From Fremontodendron californicum (taxonomy: Eukaryota; Streptophyta; Magnoliopsida; Malvales; Malvaceae), in the NCBI GenBank assembly GCA_030761205.1, contig JAULJL010000002.1, positions 19,137,010-19,201,009 of the forward strand: a stretch of 64,000 nt of DNA, given 5' to 3'. The notes under the pieces are model-generated. The model did no database searches and was not told the DNA's origin. It was given only the letters and a program-made list of their open reading frames with translations. How positions within the stretch are numbered: the stretch's first letter is position 1; the number at the start of each line of letters is the position of its first letter. The translations under genes were made by a program, and so were the position numbers. Of the stretch, positions 21,701 through 31,901 are shown piece by piece.

Positions 21701-22914
21701 TCATATTGTTTATTATATGATTTGGAATATTTCATGATATCCTATGCTTTTTATTTAGTTATTTTTTACCATATTATGTAGCATATACTATGTTCATGCA
21801 TTATTATTTTCATTTTTATTTTCATGCATATTATATGATAGCATTATTTTATATTCCATGTCATTTAAATTATATGCCATATCATTCATATTTGCCATGT
21901 CATTTAAATTATTTCATTTCATATAGAATATATTATGTTACCTAGGTTATTTTTTTTCATTTAGGATATATTATGTCATTTAGGATATTTTATTTCATTT
22001 AGAATATAGCATATGACTTAGGATATTACATTTCATATAGAATATATTATGTCACCTAGGTCATTTCATTTCATTTAGAATATGTCATATAACTTAGGAT
22101 ATTTCATTTCATTTAGAATATGCTAAGACATTTAAATCATATCATATCATTTAGGGTGCATTATATTATTTAGATTTTGCTATGTCATTTTATTTATGTC
22201 ATGCATATACATATTCATATCTTTTAAAATGTTTTCAAAGAGGTAATGATTTTCAATAAAATAAAGATATTCCCGAGTTAAAATAATTCATGAGTTCTCT
22301 GCCGGGTTTGCTGGGGAGGATATCATCAATTATCATTAATAACGGAATATCTTCTTTAAAAAGAGAATGATTCGGAAAGTTTTCCAAAACTAATAAAAAT
22401 TTCTATATTTTGCCACGTTTGTTGGAGAATATAGAAAAATTTTGAATTTATAAATTCCGGATCATTTTCAATTAAAAAATGGAATTATTTTTCTTTAAAT
22501 TGGGAATTAACTTGAAATACTAAATTTAAAACCGATTTTTACCGAGACTTGAGATAACACACGATTAATAAGGTACCGTTTTATACGAGCGTTGTGGGGG
22601 TGCTAATCCTTCCCCGCACGTAACCGAGTCCCGAACCCGTTTCTTTGATTTCTCTGGTTTAAAACGCAGACTTGAAATTGGTTTTAAAAATATTTTAATT
22701 AATTTTAAAATATTTTATAAAACCGGTTTTAATAGGCGGCCGATCACACCTAGCTAAAAAAGATTGGTGGCGACTCCATGTCTTTTTCAAGGTCATTTTC
22801 AAAACCTTCATTTCTCTAGAGGAATTAAGTCGACTTTTCCTTATTTTTTTTAATGTCACGCTTAACGAATAATAAAGTCTTGTGATAAGACTCATTATTT
22901 TTAAGGTTGCGACA
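18768..22914 (+). mobile_element. Ogre/Tat-type solo LTR, 4.1 kb, with target duplication
   Basis: It starts TGTAGACACC and ends TTGCGACA, and is flanked by AGTGT on both sides (18763-18767 and 22915-22919). There is no internal sequence, so it is a solo LTR left by recombination between two LTRs, or an excised remnant. It aligns with the LTRs of Ogre-1 and Ogre-2, including the 159-bp subrepeats (19554-20040), the conserved block (22541-22640) and the PBS-like word TGGCGACTCCA (22768). Short ORFs inside are not genes. Confidence 0.92.
19554..20045 (+). repeat. ~159-bp tandem subrepeats in the 4.1 kb solo LTR
   Basis: ATT(C/T)GGAG recurs at 19554, 19713, 19873 and 20031, spacings 159, 160 and 158. 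The units are homologous to those at 14-660 and 40228-40710. Confidence 0.85.
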
Positions 22915-22919
22915 AGTGT

Positions 22920-24230
22920 CATACTTTGATTCCATCACAGACGGGTCCCGAACAAGAGTGATACCTATGGTAGGGTGGTTTTGGGTATGACATGAACCTT
23001 ACGAAGATGGATGAGTGATCCAGAGAGGATTCACCACTCCAAGTGACATCGGAGACATATCTCATCTGTTCTTGGCTTAAGTTAACTTGATGGAATCTCT
23101 GGCAAGAGTATGATAAATTTAGAAGAAATAGTTTCTCTAAGTTCACAAAGTTAACTAAGAGCTGCAAGAACTAATATGGATTGAACATGAGTAGAAACTG
23201 CACCATGCTCATGGCCTTTTCGGGATATTTGGTGAAAGGATCGAATTACACTGATAGACTGAACACGAAAGGTTATGTCAAGACTAACTTGACTCTCCAA
23301 TATTTGGGTGGTCATGGTTGCTTGCTAGAGTCTGCTCATGATCTATGAATGTAAATTAATTAGATTAATTTATATTCATTGCCAACATATTGGAAGCCTA
23401 ATGGGTCACACACAGAAACGTGAATTAAGAGATTAAAATGGAAAGAGCCTAATTGATTAATTTGAGAATTTAATCAATAGGGACTTAATTAAATAGTTTA
23501 ATTAAGTGGAAGGACTTGAGGGCTAATACATAAGAGTTATTATCCATAGTCCAAACCCTGGAGTGATTGCCACCCCTAAATAAAAGAAACATGTGATAGC
23601 CAACCTCCCGATGGCCCCCCTAGCCGCATATGTGATATGCTTAAAGGCTTTGGTATCTTATTGATTTCTTGACCTCCTCCTTACCTCTTCATGGATTGCT
23701 AGAGAGAAAAATGTTTTCTATCAAGAGAGCAAAGGCATAGAGTGAAGAAGAAAGAAGATCTAGATAACATTATGGTTGGCGCACCAAACCCGGAGAAGCA
23801 AGAACAACGTTTTCTTCTTCTTGATGCTTATGAAGCATTCGGCCATAGATGTTTATTTAGATGGGGAGAGGTTTCTTGAAACCTAAACTACTAGCATTGT
23901 TTTCGGCAAGATTTCATTCCTACCTTATGAAGGTTTTCTTGATCATCTTGTGTGGATTACCGTTATAGGCCAGACACTTGTGTGGCTTGAAGTCTCAGAT
24001 TGATAGCTTCGTGTTCAAGATTGAGTGGGTTGTTTGTAAACTCAAGATTACTAGATCATTGAGTTAAGGTATGATTCTTGATCATATGTATGCTTTATAA
24101 TTACAAGATCGCATTGAAATTTTACAAGCATGATCCTGTTAGATTCGGCTATCTCTTTGTTTATTATTCCGCTGCATTCATGTTCTTCTTTAATTCGATT
24201 ATTGTTTGAGCATGAGGTCGAATCCCAATA
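22920..24230 (+). repeat. Right LTR of inner copia element, second part
   Basis: It continues the right LTR after the solo LTR (catactttgattcc onward, matching 12569 in the left LTR). It ends AATCCCAATA; the last bases should be CAACA. CCTAG at 24231-24235 is the target duplication of the copia element. Confidence 0.86.
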
Positions 24231-24235
24231 CCTAG

Positions 24236-24572
24236 TACATGTTAAGCCTACTTACTTAGTAAGCAACTGATCTCACGTGTTGAAGTATAAGGGATACTTT
24301 AGGATAACATGTAGGTGCTTGTCTATTGAACAAGTTCACTGAACATGGCCCGCTATGAGAACTCCATTGTCACTCAAGTATCTATGGAAACGTTCTCACG
24401 TATCAGTTGTGTAAGTATTCCTCTGACTTGTGATACCAGGTCATCTTGTATGTGAATTTTCATGCTTTGATTTCATCACGAACGGGTCCCAAAGAGTGAT
24501 GCTTATGGTAGGGTGATTTTGGGTATGACAAGAAGCATACGAAGATGGATGGCTGATCCAGAGAGGATTCAC
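24236..24572 (+). repeat. Outer copia LTR, segment 2 of 3
   Basis: It starts TACATGTTAAGCC, matching position 12346 of the other LTR, and stops at GAGGATTCAC, where the Athila-type element is inserted. The last five bases, TTCAC (24568-24572), are repeated after that element. Confidence 0.86.
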
Positions 24573-26056
24573 TGATAACTCGTATAATTATATAGTTTTT
24601 AGTTATGTTTTATTATTGTTTTGTGTCAAATACGAGTTATTATTGTTTAGTCTAATTGTGTTTATGATCTTTTATATTTTTATGTAATTTGGTGTTTTTC
24701 ACAAGTTTCTTTGAGTGATTTCAGATTACTAGAATTAAGGGCAAATCCAGTTCAGTTCCAGTTCCGACACCTTTTGCCATATCAGCTATATCTCGAGTTT
24801 CACTGAAGCAATAAGGCTGAACTTTGTATCCCTGCAAAGCTAAGAGGCATATCTATCTTTTTCATGTTTTACACTTCTTGAAACGGAGTCGTTTTCCCTA
24901 GCGAAATCGACCATCAAGTTGGCTGATGTGCAATGACGTCTGTTCTGCACCGTTTTGGTATTTTGACCATATCTCCCGATCCACGTGCGCAAATGATCTG
25001 ATTCCAACGGCTATGGATCCGTAACGGATAGGGGTATATTTTTCTAGAAGACCATTTTATCAGATCGAGCCTCCAACATTGACAAAATCGACCATCAAGC
25101 TGGCTGATCAGAATTGTCATACAATATGACGAAAATTGTTAGAAAAATGCACCCACCTATTATACCTACCTTTGAAATTTGTAAAGCTTGTCTCTTGTCA
25201 TTTAGCCCTCCAAAATGTGTATAAATAGAGGGCCTTGGATGAGTATTGGGATACATTGAGACATTGGTAGGATAGCCATTGTAATAAAATTCTCTAAGTT
25301 TTCTTTTTCTTTCCTTTCTCTAGTTTTCTTTTTCTTCTTACATTTCTTTTCATTTTATTCATATCTAGTATGTGTTTCTAATCATATTGTTGAGGTGATG
25401 AGGTGAAGCTCTTGGTAAATGCTAAGGTTAGTCTCTTAAACATGAGCTAAAATGAATCATCATTTATAAGCACTAGCATAGATAATATTTTCTTTTGGTT
25501 TAAAATCATACTTGCAAAGTAGAGATCTTGATTCATTATTGACAATGAAAATGGCACAGTAAATGCTTGGTTTCATAACCTTGATTTGTTGTAGACATAT
25601 ACCTTGGCATAAGGAATGCTTGGACTCTTTTTATGAGTTTTGAGGACACCAAATGAACATAATATCATATGCTATGGACGTTGGACAATTTGGACTGAAT
25701 TGCTAAACCTTCCGATTGGAACCTCCCTTATGTGTGGATTTCAATTGTGTAATAAAACAAGATTAATCTTAGCATAACACCAAGAGTGGATTCTCTAACC
25801 TCAACATCCTTTCTTATTGTTTTTTATATTTTGTTTAATTTCTTTTATGTTATTTTATTAATTTTGTTCTCTAATATCTTGTTTATTTTGTTTTGTTGTT
25901 GATTCCCTAATATCTTGTTTACTTTCTTTTTCTTATATATTTATAAACTTATACTTACTAATACGCTTCCCTGTGGTTCGACCTCGGACACCCGAGAATT
26001 TATTACTTGAACATAACCTGCACTTGGGTTTACAACTCTTAATTGAGTTTCCATCA
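24573..26056 (+). repeat. Left LTR of Athila-LOG element
   Basis: 1484 bases, TGATAACTCGTATAATT to GAGTTTCCATCA. Compared by eye with 32687-34171 I found a single difference, a T run of six (25820-25825) against seven. A TATA box is at 25220. Confidence 0.95.
25220..25227 (+). promoter_or_regulatory. TATA box in Athila-LOG LTR
   Basis: TATAAATA lies in gtgtataaatagagggcc, about 650 bases into the LTR, with a GC-poor upstream and a likely start about 30 bases downstream. The same box is at 33334 in the right LTR, from which read-through into flanking DNA could start. Confidence 0.65.
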
Positions 26057-26062
26057 AGTTTT

Positions 26063-26080
26063 TGGCGCCGTTGCCGGGGA
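26063..26080 (+). other. Primer binding site, tRNA-Asp (Athila type)
   Basis: TGGCGCCGTTGCCGGGGA, six bases after the LTR end, is complementary to the 3' end of plant tRNA-Asp as I know it. This PBS is typical of Athila elements. Confidence 0.88.
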
Positions 26081-26318
26081 AGCAATACTAAGTATATAAG
26101 TTTATAAGTATATTTATTTTTATTGGCTGGTTATACCGCCTAATTTTGTATATATTTGTTTTTATTGGCTGGTTATACCGCCTAATTTTCTATATATTTA
26201 TATTTATATTGTAAAGTTTATATTTATATATTATCTATTTATTAATTTTGTTTTATGCTTGTTTGGCGACGTGATTTTAGATCTCGTCGTTTAGTTAGAT
26301 TTTATTGTGAAACTTTTT

Positions 26319-26326
26319 CAGGTAAT
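26319..26326 (+). promoter_or_regulatory. Candidate splice donor in Athila-LOG leader
   Basis: CAG|GTAATC lies 26 bases before the preferred gag ATG (26348). Joined to the acceptors at 29325 or 30210 it would remove gag-pro and put the unknown ORF or the LOG-like ORF first on the message. This is inferred from consensus only. Confidence 0.4.
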
Positions 26327-26347
26327 CTTTCTAATACAACTCCTACC

Positions 26348-29131
26348 ATGGCTGACAATGAAAGTGTTCATGCTGAAGATGAGAACAGACAAGTACGCAC
26401 CATGCGTGACTACTTGCAACCAACTCGAAGCTCATCACCCTCTTGTTTTATTTTTCCTCTCAATGCAAACAACTTTCGTTTTAAACCAGGTATGATAGCT
26501 TTGCTTCCAAATTTCTATGGGTTGGAATCGGAAAGTGCTTACTCGTTTCTAAAAGACTTCGAAGATGTATGTGTCACCTTTAATGACCAACAATGTACAA
26601 ATGAGATTGTCAAGCTAAAATTATTTCCTTTTTCTTTAAAAGATAAAGCAAAAATTTGGCTTCATAATTTAAAACCAAGGTCAATTGGCACATGGCAAGA
26701 ATTACAAACTGAGTTTCTAAAGAAATTTTTCCCAGCACATAAAACTACTGCTTTGAAAAGACAGATTCAAAATTTCAATCAAAATCAAAATGAAGCATTT
26801 TTTCAGTGCTGGGATCGTTTTAAAGATTTGTTAAGTTCTTGTCCACATCATGGTTTTGAAAAATGGCGTCTTATTAGTTTCTTTTATGAAAGTTTAACTC
26901 CCGAAACTAAACAATTTGTTGAAACAATGTGTAACGGTGAGTTTCTAGAAAAAGAACCTGAAGAAGCCTTTGACTACCTAGACCATTTGGCAGATAACTC
27001 TCAAGCCTGGCACACAGATAATTCCTCTGAAAGTTCCAATAGATCTAATCTTGTTTCTAACAGAGGTAAATATCATTTTAGTCAAGAAGATGAGATAAAA
27101 GCTAAAGTAGCTAATTTGGCTAGAAAGATTGAAGCCATGGAACTTAGAGAAGTAAAAGAAGTCAAAACGGTTAAAAATGAAGAAAGTTGTAGAATTTGTG
27201 AAATCATGGGACACCCCACTTCTGAATGTCCAAACATTCCCATTCTTAAAGAAGCGTTGCATGATCAAGTAAATTCCATAAACACATTTAAAAAGGCTTT
27301 TCCTTCTCCTTACTCTGAAACGTATAACCCTGAATGGAGAAATCATCCCAACTTCAGTTGGCGGAATAATAATCATGTTCAGGTACCACAATCTCAAAAG
27401 CCGGGCAACACTTTTTCCTATCAACCTTCACGTGTACAAACCTTGGAAGAAACATTGCAAGCATTCATGCAAACACAAGCAAATGTGAATAGCCGGACTT
27501 CACAGGACATCAATGAGATCAAAAACACCTTGTCCACATTGACAGCTTCATTACGCACTCAAGAAAAAGGTAAGTTTCCTGCTCAACCTCAGCCTAACCC
27601 TTCTACTCAATGTCTTGTTTCTTGCTCCAATGAAACTCAACAGGAAAATGCCAGTTCTATCACAACTCTTCGAAGTGGAAAGGCAATTGACAAAAAGATT
27701 CCATCAAAAGACCAAGATCCTCTTTCCCCTCCGAAAAGTAATGGTAAGGATGATGGTAAGTCTGAACTTCTTGAAAATTTGGACAAAGAAAAAGGTATGC
27801 ATCCTGCTCCTTTTCCTCAAAGGTTGCAAACAATAAAGAATTTGAATCAAAATGCAGAAATTTATGAACTTTTCAAACAAGTTAAGATTAACATTCCTTT
27901 ATTGGATGCAATCAAACAAGTTCCATCTTATGCTAAATTTTTGAAGGACATGTGCACAGTTAAAAGGAAACATAATGTACAAAAGAAAGCATTTCTGACG
28001 GAAAGTGTGAGCTCAATCATTCAGCACCTTACTCCACCAAAATTCAAAGATCCTGGATGTCCAACAATCTCATGCATCATTGGAAACACTAGAATAGAAC
28101 GTGCATTGCTTGATCTTGGTGCTAGTGTTAATCTTTTGCCTTTTTCTGTTTATCAACAGTTAGGTTTAGGTGAACTCAAGGAAACACCTGTTACACTTCA
28201 ACTAGCTGATCGTTCTGTAAAAATTCCTCGAGGGATAGTTGAAGATGTTTTGGTTCAAATTGATAATTTTTACTTCCCTGTTGATTTTATTGTTTTGGAC
28301 ACACATCCTGTTTCAAATCCAAATGTTCAAATTCCTGTTATATTAGGCCGTCCATTTCTTGCAACTTCTAATGCTCTGATAAATTGCAGGAATGGTATGT
28401 TGAACATTTCTTTTGGAAATATGACTTTAGAATTAAATGTGTTCAACACTTGCAAGCAACCTGGTGATGATTCAGAAGTACATGAAGTGGATTTCATTGA
28501 AGAACTTGTTCATGAACATCTCACCACTACCACATTCCATGATCCTTTAGAAGCTTATTTAATTGAATGTGAGTTTGATAATGCTTCAGAAATTTCACAC
28601 ACTGATTCTTTGTTAAATTCTTTTCAGGTTAAGCATTGTTGGAAACAAAAGTTTGAGGAACGTCCATCACTCACAAATGTCACTGTACCATCAACTATTG
28701 AACCACCCAAGCTGGATTTAAAACCATTGCCATCCGAGCTAAAATATTCCTTTTTGGGTGAGAATGAAACTTTTCCAGTCATAAATGAACTTGAGGAACT
28801 CAGAAATGATGCATATGAGAATTCTAAAATTCATAAAGAAAGAACTAAAGCCTTTCATGACAAGTTAATTTCAAGAAAAATATTTGATGTTGGGCAAAAA
28901 GTTCTACTTTATAATTCTAGACTTCACATATTTCCTGGTAAGTTGAGATCAAGATGGACTGGCCCATTTGTGGTTAAGCATGTGTATCATTATGGAGCAG
29001 TTGACATTGAGAATCCTCAAAATGGTAACGTATTCAAGGTAAATGGACAAAGACTCAAACTCTTTTTGGAAAATCATGTTACTCAAGAAGAGGTTGTTTT
29101 TCTTTCTGATCCTTGTTTTGAAAATAACTAG
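26348..29131 (+). CDS. Gag-protease-integrase C-terminal fusion (RT and INT core deleted)
   Basis: One open frame. The start was chosen at 26348 (MADNESVH); an in-frame ATG at 26255 would add 31 residues but lies upstream of the donor-like site. Counting from 26255, a retrotransposon gag capsid region spans about residues 75-240, a CCHC knuckle ([14 protein letters not shown]) lies at 312-325, and an aspartic protease follows with LLDLGAS (Asp620) and ILGRPF near 696. At about residue 841 (nt ~28780) the text jumps from the post-protease linker to the integrase C-terminal segment ([11 protein letters not shown], then [10 protein letters not shown] near 900, a GPF/Y motif). RT, RNase H, HHCC and DDE core are missing, but the frame is preserved. 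The product could form particles and mature them, but cannot copy or insert DNA. Confidence 0.88.
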   Translation: MADNESVHAEDENRQVRTMRDYLQPTRSSSPSCFIFPLNANNFRFKPGMIALLPNFYGLESESAYSFLKDFEDVCVTFNDQQCTNEIVKLKLFPFSLKDKAKIWLHNLKPRSIGTWQELQTEFLKKFFPAHKTTALKRQIQNFNQNQNEAFFQCWDRFKDLLSSCPHHGFEKWRLISFFYESLTPETKQFVETMCNGEFLEKEPEEAFDYLDHLADNSQAWHTDNSSESSNRSNLVSNRGKYHFSQEDEIKAKVANLARKIEAMELREVKEVKTVKNEESCRICEIMGHPTSECPNIPILKEALHDQVNSINTFKKAFPSPYSETYNPEWRNHPNFSWRNNNHVQVPQSQKPGNTFSYQPSRVQTLEETLQAFMQTQANVNSRTSQDINEIKNTLSTLTASLRTQEKGKFPAQPQPNPSTQCLVSCSNETQQENASSITTLRSGKAIDKKIPSKDQDPLSPPKSNGKDDGKSELLENLDKEKGMHPAPFPQRLQTIKNLNQNAEIYELFKQVKINIPLLDAIKQVPSYAKFLKDMCTVKRKHNVQKKAFLTESVSSIIQHLTPPKFKDPGCPTISCIIGNTRIERALLDLGASVNLLPFSVYQQLGLGELKETPVTLQLADRSVKIPRGIVEDVLVQIDNFYFPVDFIVLDTHPVSNPNVQIPVILGRPFLATSNALINCRNGMLNISFGNMTLELNVFNTCKQPGDDSEVHEVDFIEELVHEHLTTTTFHDPLEAYLIECEFDNASEISHTDSLLNSFQVKHCWKQKFEERPSLTNVTVPSTIEPPKLDLKPLPSELKYSFLGENETFPVINELEELRNDAYENSKIHKERTKAFHDKLISRKIFDVGQKVLLYNSRLHIFPGKLRSRWTGPFVVKHVYHYGAVDIENPQNGNVFKVNGQRLKLFLENHVTQEEVVFLSDPCFENN

Positions 29132-29157
29132 ATGTAAATATAATTTTTACTAATCTT

Positions 29158-29158
<1 letters not shown>

Positions 29159-29192
<34 letters not shown>
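29159..29192 (+). repeat. A34 tract after the gag-pro ORF
   Basis: An uninterrupted run of about 34 A lies 28 bases after the stop codon. Similar runs occur at 31028-31046 and 31860-31897. It could be a trace of template switching at a poly(A) tail, or simple slippage growth. Confidence 0.7.
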
Positions 29193-29196
<4 letters not shown>

Positions 29197-29311
29197 TTTT
29201 TTCCCGGTTAAATGGCGGATAACGGTACTCCGTGATTATTTAAGTCGGTTCCATCAGCTACCCACAAAACTGATAATGTATATAAATTTCTCTTTCATTT
29301 TATTTTATTTC

Positions 29312-29326
29312 ATTTTTTTTTTCAGG
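29312..29326 (+). promoter_or_regulatory. Candidate splice acceptor before the unknown ORF
   Basis: A long pyrimidine run ends in TTTTTTTTTTCAG|G (AG at 29324-29325), and the ATG of the next ORF starts two bases later. Upstream from 29276 the same frame is open but encodes a hydrophobic Phe-rich stretch that is simply the translated pyrimidine tract. Confidence 0.55.
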
Positions 29327-29863
29327 ATGGATGATATTCTCAAAAGATTGCAGAAACGATTTCCTCCTTTTCCTCGGAATATTTTACTGAAGCTTTACCA
29401 AGTTCGATTAGAAAGATTAAGAATGCTTATGAACAAAGGGATTCCTGAAGACATACGTTGGATAATTGAAGCCAAGGTACGTGAAGATGAATATCTTCCT
29501 GTTTTGCATTTACCAGGTACAGGTAGAAGCACTTATGCAAAGAAGCGACGAGCAAAGCGCATGAGTTCAAATTGCCACAAGTGTGCACGATGGACGTGTA
29601 ACGGTAAATGTCATTCTATTGGGATTCCGTCCTCTAATCGAGATGATAAAATTGAATTCATTAAGGATGGACTGAGTAAGGAGAATTTGGGTAATATCCA
29701 ACTTTCTCTTGAGACGCATCCTAGTGGAGACGTACAAAGAGAAATTCTTGATTTATGGCCGCAATTCCAAAGGGAATGGCAACATCTTGGGAATCTGATG
29801 TTAAAAGACCCTGTTTGCCAGCTTGTAAGAAAACTGGATGGGAAGCATATCCTCGACTCATAG
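29327..29863 (+). CDS. Unknown 178-aa protein, Cys-cluster, element cargo
   Basis: The start at 29327 (MDDILKRLQKRF) is chosen because a splice acceptor ends two bases before it. I do not recognise the family. The N-terminal ~60 residues are likely helical and basic (LYQVRLERLRMLM). A short basic patch (YAKKRRAKRMSS) comes before a Cys cluster, C-x2-C-x4-C-x3-C (CHKCARWTCNGKC), that could bind zinc. The C-terminal part is acidic to neutral with Trp residues (WPQFQREWQHLGN). There is no signal peptide and no clear membrane segment, so it does not look like an envelope protein, although it occupies the env-like position of Athila elements. It has no stop or frameshift. It could be a nucleic-acid-binding accessory protein or a captured host fragment. 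Confidence 0.7.
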   Translation: MDDILKRLQKRFPPFPRNILLKLYQVRLERLRMLMNKGIPEDIRWIIEAKVREDEYLPVLHLPGTGRSTYAKKRRAKRMSSNCHKCARWTCNGKCHSIGIPSSNRDDKIEFIKDGLSKENLGNIQLSLETHPSGDVQREILDLWPQFQREWQHLGNLMLKDPVCQLVRKLDGKHILDS

Positions 29864-30198
29864 AAGGCGTTTAAGCCGTTTCTGGACGTAAAACCAGAGG
29901 AAGATGTGAGCCACAATCACAACTACAATAAATGACTTCTCAGCTTTTGGTTTGATTTGCAATAACTTTATTTCAGTTTAATTTACGTGTTGTTCGATTT
30001 GTGTAATTATTCTCGTTTTTTTTTTGCATTGGTCTTTTACGATTGATTTTTCTTCTCTTTTTGATTTTCTTCCTGAAATCACGCAAAAATCTTTTGTTAG
30101 GTTAACATTTTCTTCTGACAGGTCAAATACACTTTCGGCGACATTATTACTCTTGTCTGATTCACTACTCAGTCCTCTATATATTACACCATGTACTC

Positions 30199-30212
30199 AT
30201 TCTCTTTCAGGC
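30199..30212 (+). promoter_or_regulatory. Candidate splice acceptor before the LOG-like ORF
   Basis: TTCTCTTTCAG|GC has AG at 30209-30210, 22 bases before the LOG ATG at 30233. The 60 bases upstream also contain TATATATTA (30177), which could instead be a relic promoter. Confidence 0.5.
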
Positions 30213-30232
30213 ACTCGAAAAAGAAAAAAAAA

Positions 30233-30880
30233 ATGGAAAGCACTTCGTCCCAGCGCATTAAAAAAATTTGTGTCTTTGGAGGTGCTTATCCAGGGAAAAA
30301 TAACATATTCGCTGATGAAGCCATAAGAGTTGGAGTAATACTTGCCCAACAAAAGATCCACTTGATTTATGGAGGCGGTAGTACGGGTTTAATGGGAGCA
30401 GTCGCTACAGCAGCACACGCCGGAGAAAGTCCAGTTCTAGGAATCGTGCCAAAACTATTCACAGATTTTTGTGGACCTACCGTGGGTAAGGAAATACAAG
30501 TCTGGAGTATCCCTGAACGGATAACAATCATGTACCATTCTGCCGATGCATTCATTGCCTTACCAGGAGGTCTGGGTACATTGGAAGAAATAGCTTGCGT
30601 GGCTTCTTGGTCATCTTTGGTCACAAATAAGAAACCCATTGGTTTGCTTAATATTAATGGTTATTTTAGTAATTTACTTTCATATTTAGATAATGCTGTG
30701 GATAATGGATTCATGTTTTCAGAGGCAAGGAGAACCATAATTTCTGCTACAACCATTGAAGATTTACTCAAAAAGCTACAAGCTTATGAGTGTTTATCTG
30801 CTACGGTTGTTTCGCAAACGCTCGGAAAAAGAAAAAGAGATATGGACGAGCAAGGAGTGGATTGCACTTTGTCTTTGTGA
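30233..30880 (+). CDS. LOG-like cytokinin riboside 5'-monophosphate phosphoribohydrolase
   Basis: 215 residues from the ATG at 30233 (MESTSSQRIKK), the usual LOG length. An ATG at 30191 would add 14 residues read from the pyrimidine tract. LOG enzymes release active free-base cytokinins from their nucleotides in the cytosol. The Rossmann-type fold signatures are GGGSTGLMG near residues 47-55 and the family hallmark PGGLGTLEE near 108-116. Between them canonical LOGs have a Met-His-x-Arg-Lys segment; here it is IPERIT, keeping Arg and lacking Lys, so activity on cytokinin nucleotides is uncertain. A glycine replaces the usual Cys in the VFCG start (VFGGAYPG). Plant LOG genes normally have several introns; this ORF has none, which suggests capture from mRNA. 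It lies inside the retrotransposon, between the unknown ORF and the 3' non-coding part, with no stop or frameshift. Confidence 0.88.
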   Translation: MESTSSQRIKKICVFGGAYPGKNNIFADEAIRVGVILAQQKIHLIYGGGSTGLMGAVATAAHAGESPVLGIVPKLFTDFCGPTVGKEIQVWSIPERITIMYHSADAFIALPGGLGTLEEIACVASWSSLVTNKKPIGLLNINGYFSNLLSYLDNAVDNGFMFSEARRTIISATTIEDLLKKLQAYECLSATVVSQTLGKRKRDMDEQGVDCTLSL

Positions 30881-31854
30881 CATTATCTAACATTTTGCTT
30901 GTTGTGTCTCAGTTATAATAAGTGGTTAGCAACCTCTGCAGGTAATATCTCCTAAATTCTACCTTTAAAATTTGACATTGGGGACAATGTCATATTTTAG
31001 TAGGGGGTAAGGGACATATTTTGCTTTAAAAAAAAAAAAAAAAAAATTGTTGTGTTTTAAGACATTTAGAAGTATTCATTCTGAACAAGGTCTGAGTAAG
31101 GGAGACTTGAGACATACCTTGTCAGTTTGATTTAATCTTCTTCTTCAAAAAAACAAAAAAAAAACAAAAAACAAAAAAAAAAAAAGCATGTTTAGACTTA
31201 GTGTGTTTTTTTAGTTACTTTCAATACTATAATGAGATATGAATTGCATAAGTCTAAAACAGATTTATTAGTGAGAAGATTTTCATGAGAATTGAGCTTG
31301 ATATCAACCTTTTTATGAGCCAATGTTAATATGATATGTTGATTGAGAAAGAAGCATGTTTAGACTTAATCTGACTTGTATAATCATCCTTGTGAGTTTT
31401 TGAGCCTATAATGATTGATGCATTATACAAATCAATCTAATTTCTTTCTTGAGTGCTCTTATGATTACATGATTCTCTAGAACTTGCTTTAAACCGTTTG
31501 AGACTATATTGATACATGTGACAACATGAATATGATAGAGGCATTAGGATTATAACCAGAGCCAAACAGCCATCCATTATTAATGTTCTACGAGAACATC
31601 CCCACTAGTGAGCCAATTTGAGCCTACATTAAATATGATGTTTTATTGGTAACCACAACTTACACCTAGCCTAAATATACTTATATCCTTACCCTTGTTC
31701 TAAAGATAAATTTTATATTTTGAGACATATTGCAAAAAAACAAGGGATATTTTTATTTGAAAATTTGGGTTAGAAACAAAAGATAAGTGTGGGGGAAGAA
31801 AAGAAAAGAAAAAGTCAAGAGAAAAAGAAAGGGATCATTGTCAAATACATTCCC

Positions 31855-31901
<47 letters not shown>

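Larger units (their letters stand above)
12068..24230 (+). mobile_element. Inner Ty1/copia-type element, non-autonomous/decayed
   Basis: Both LTRs begin TGTTGG and end CCCAACA (right one mutated to CCCAATA), an inverted-repeat terminus typical of copia elements. The flanks are ACTAG at 12063-12067 and CCTAG at 24231-24235, a 5-bp target duplication with one mismatch, inside the outer copia LTR. An iMet-type PBS follows the left LTR. The internal region is about 4.4 kb with no open reading frame, only a gag remnant. The right LTR carries a later Ogre-type solo LTR at 18768-22914. Confidence 0.88.

Noticed and set aside
24914..25120. 68-codon minus-strand ORF, identical at 33028-33234
   Set aside because: Identity only reflects the identical LTRs; no protein feature.
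26978..27424. 148-codon minus-strand ORF opposite Athila gag
   Set aside because: It is antisense to the well-supported gag-pro ORF and has no recognisable feature.
29276..29326. Longer start for the unknown ORF (17 extra residues, Phe-rich, signal-peptide-like)
   Set aside because: It is the translated pyrimidine tract of a splice acceptor; the ATG two bases after the acceptor is the more likely start.
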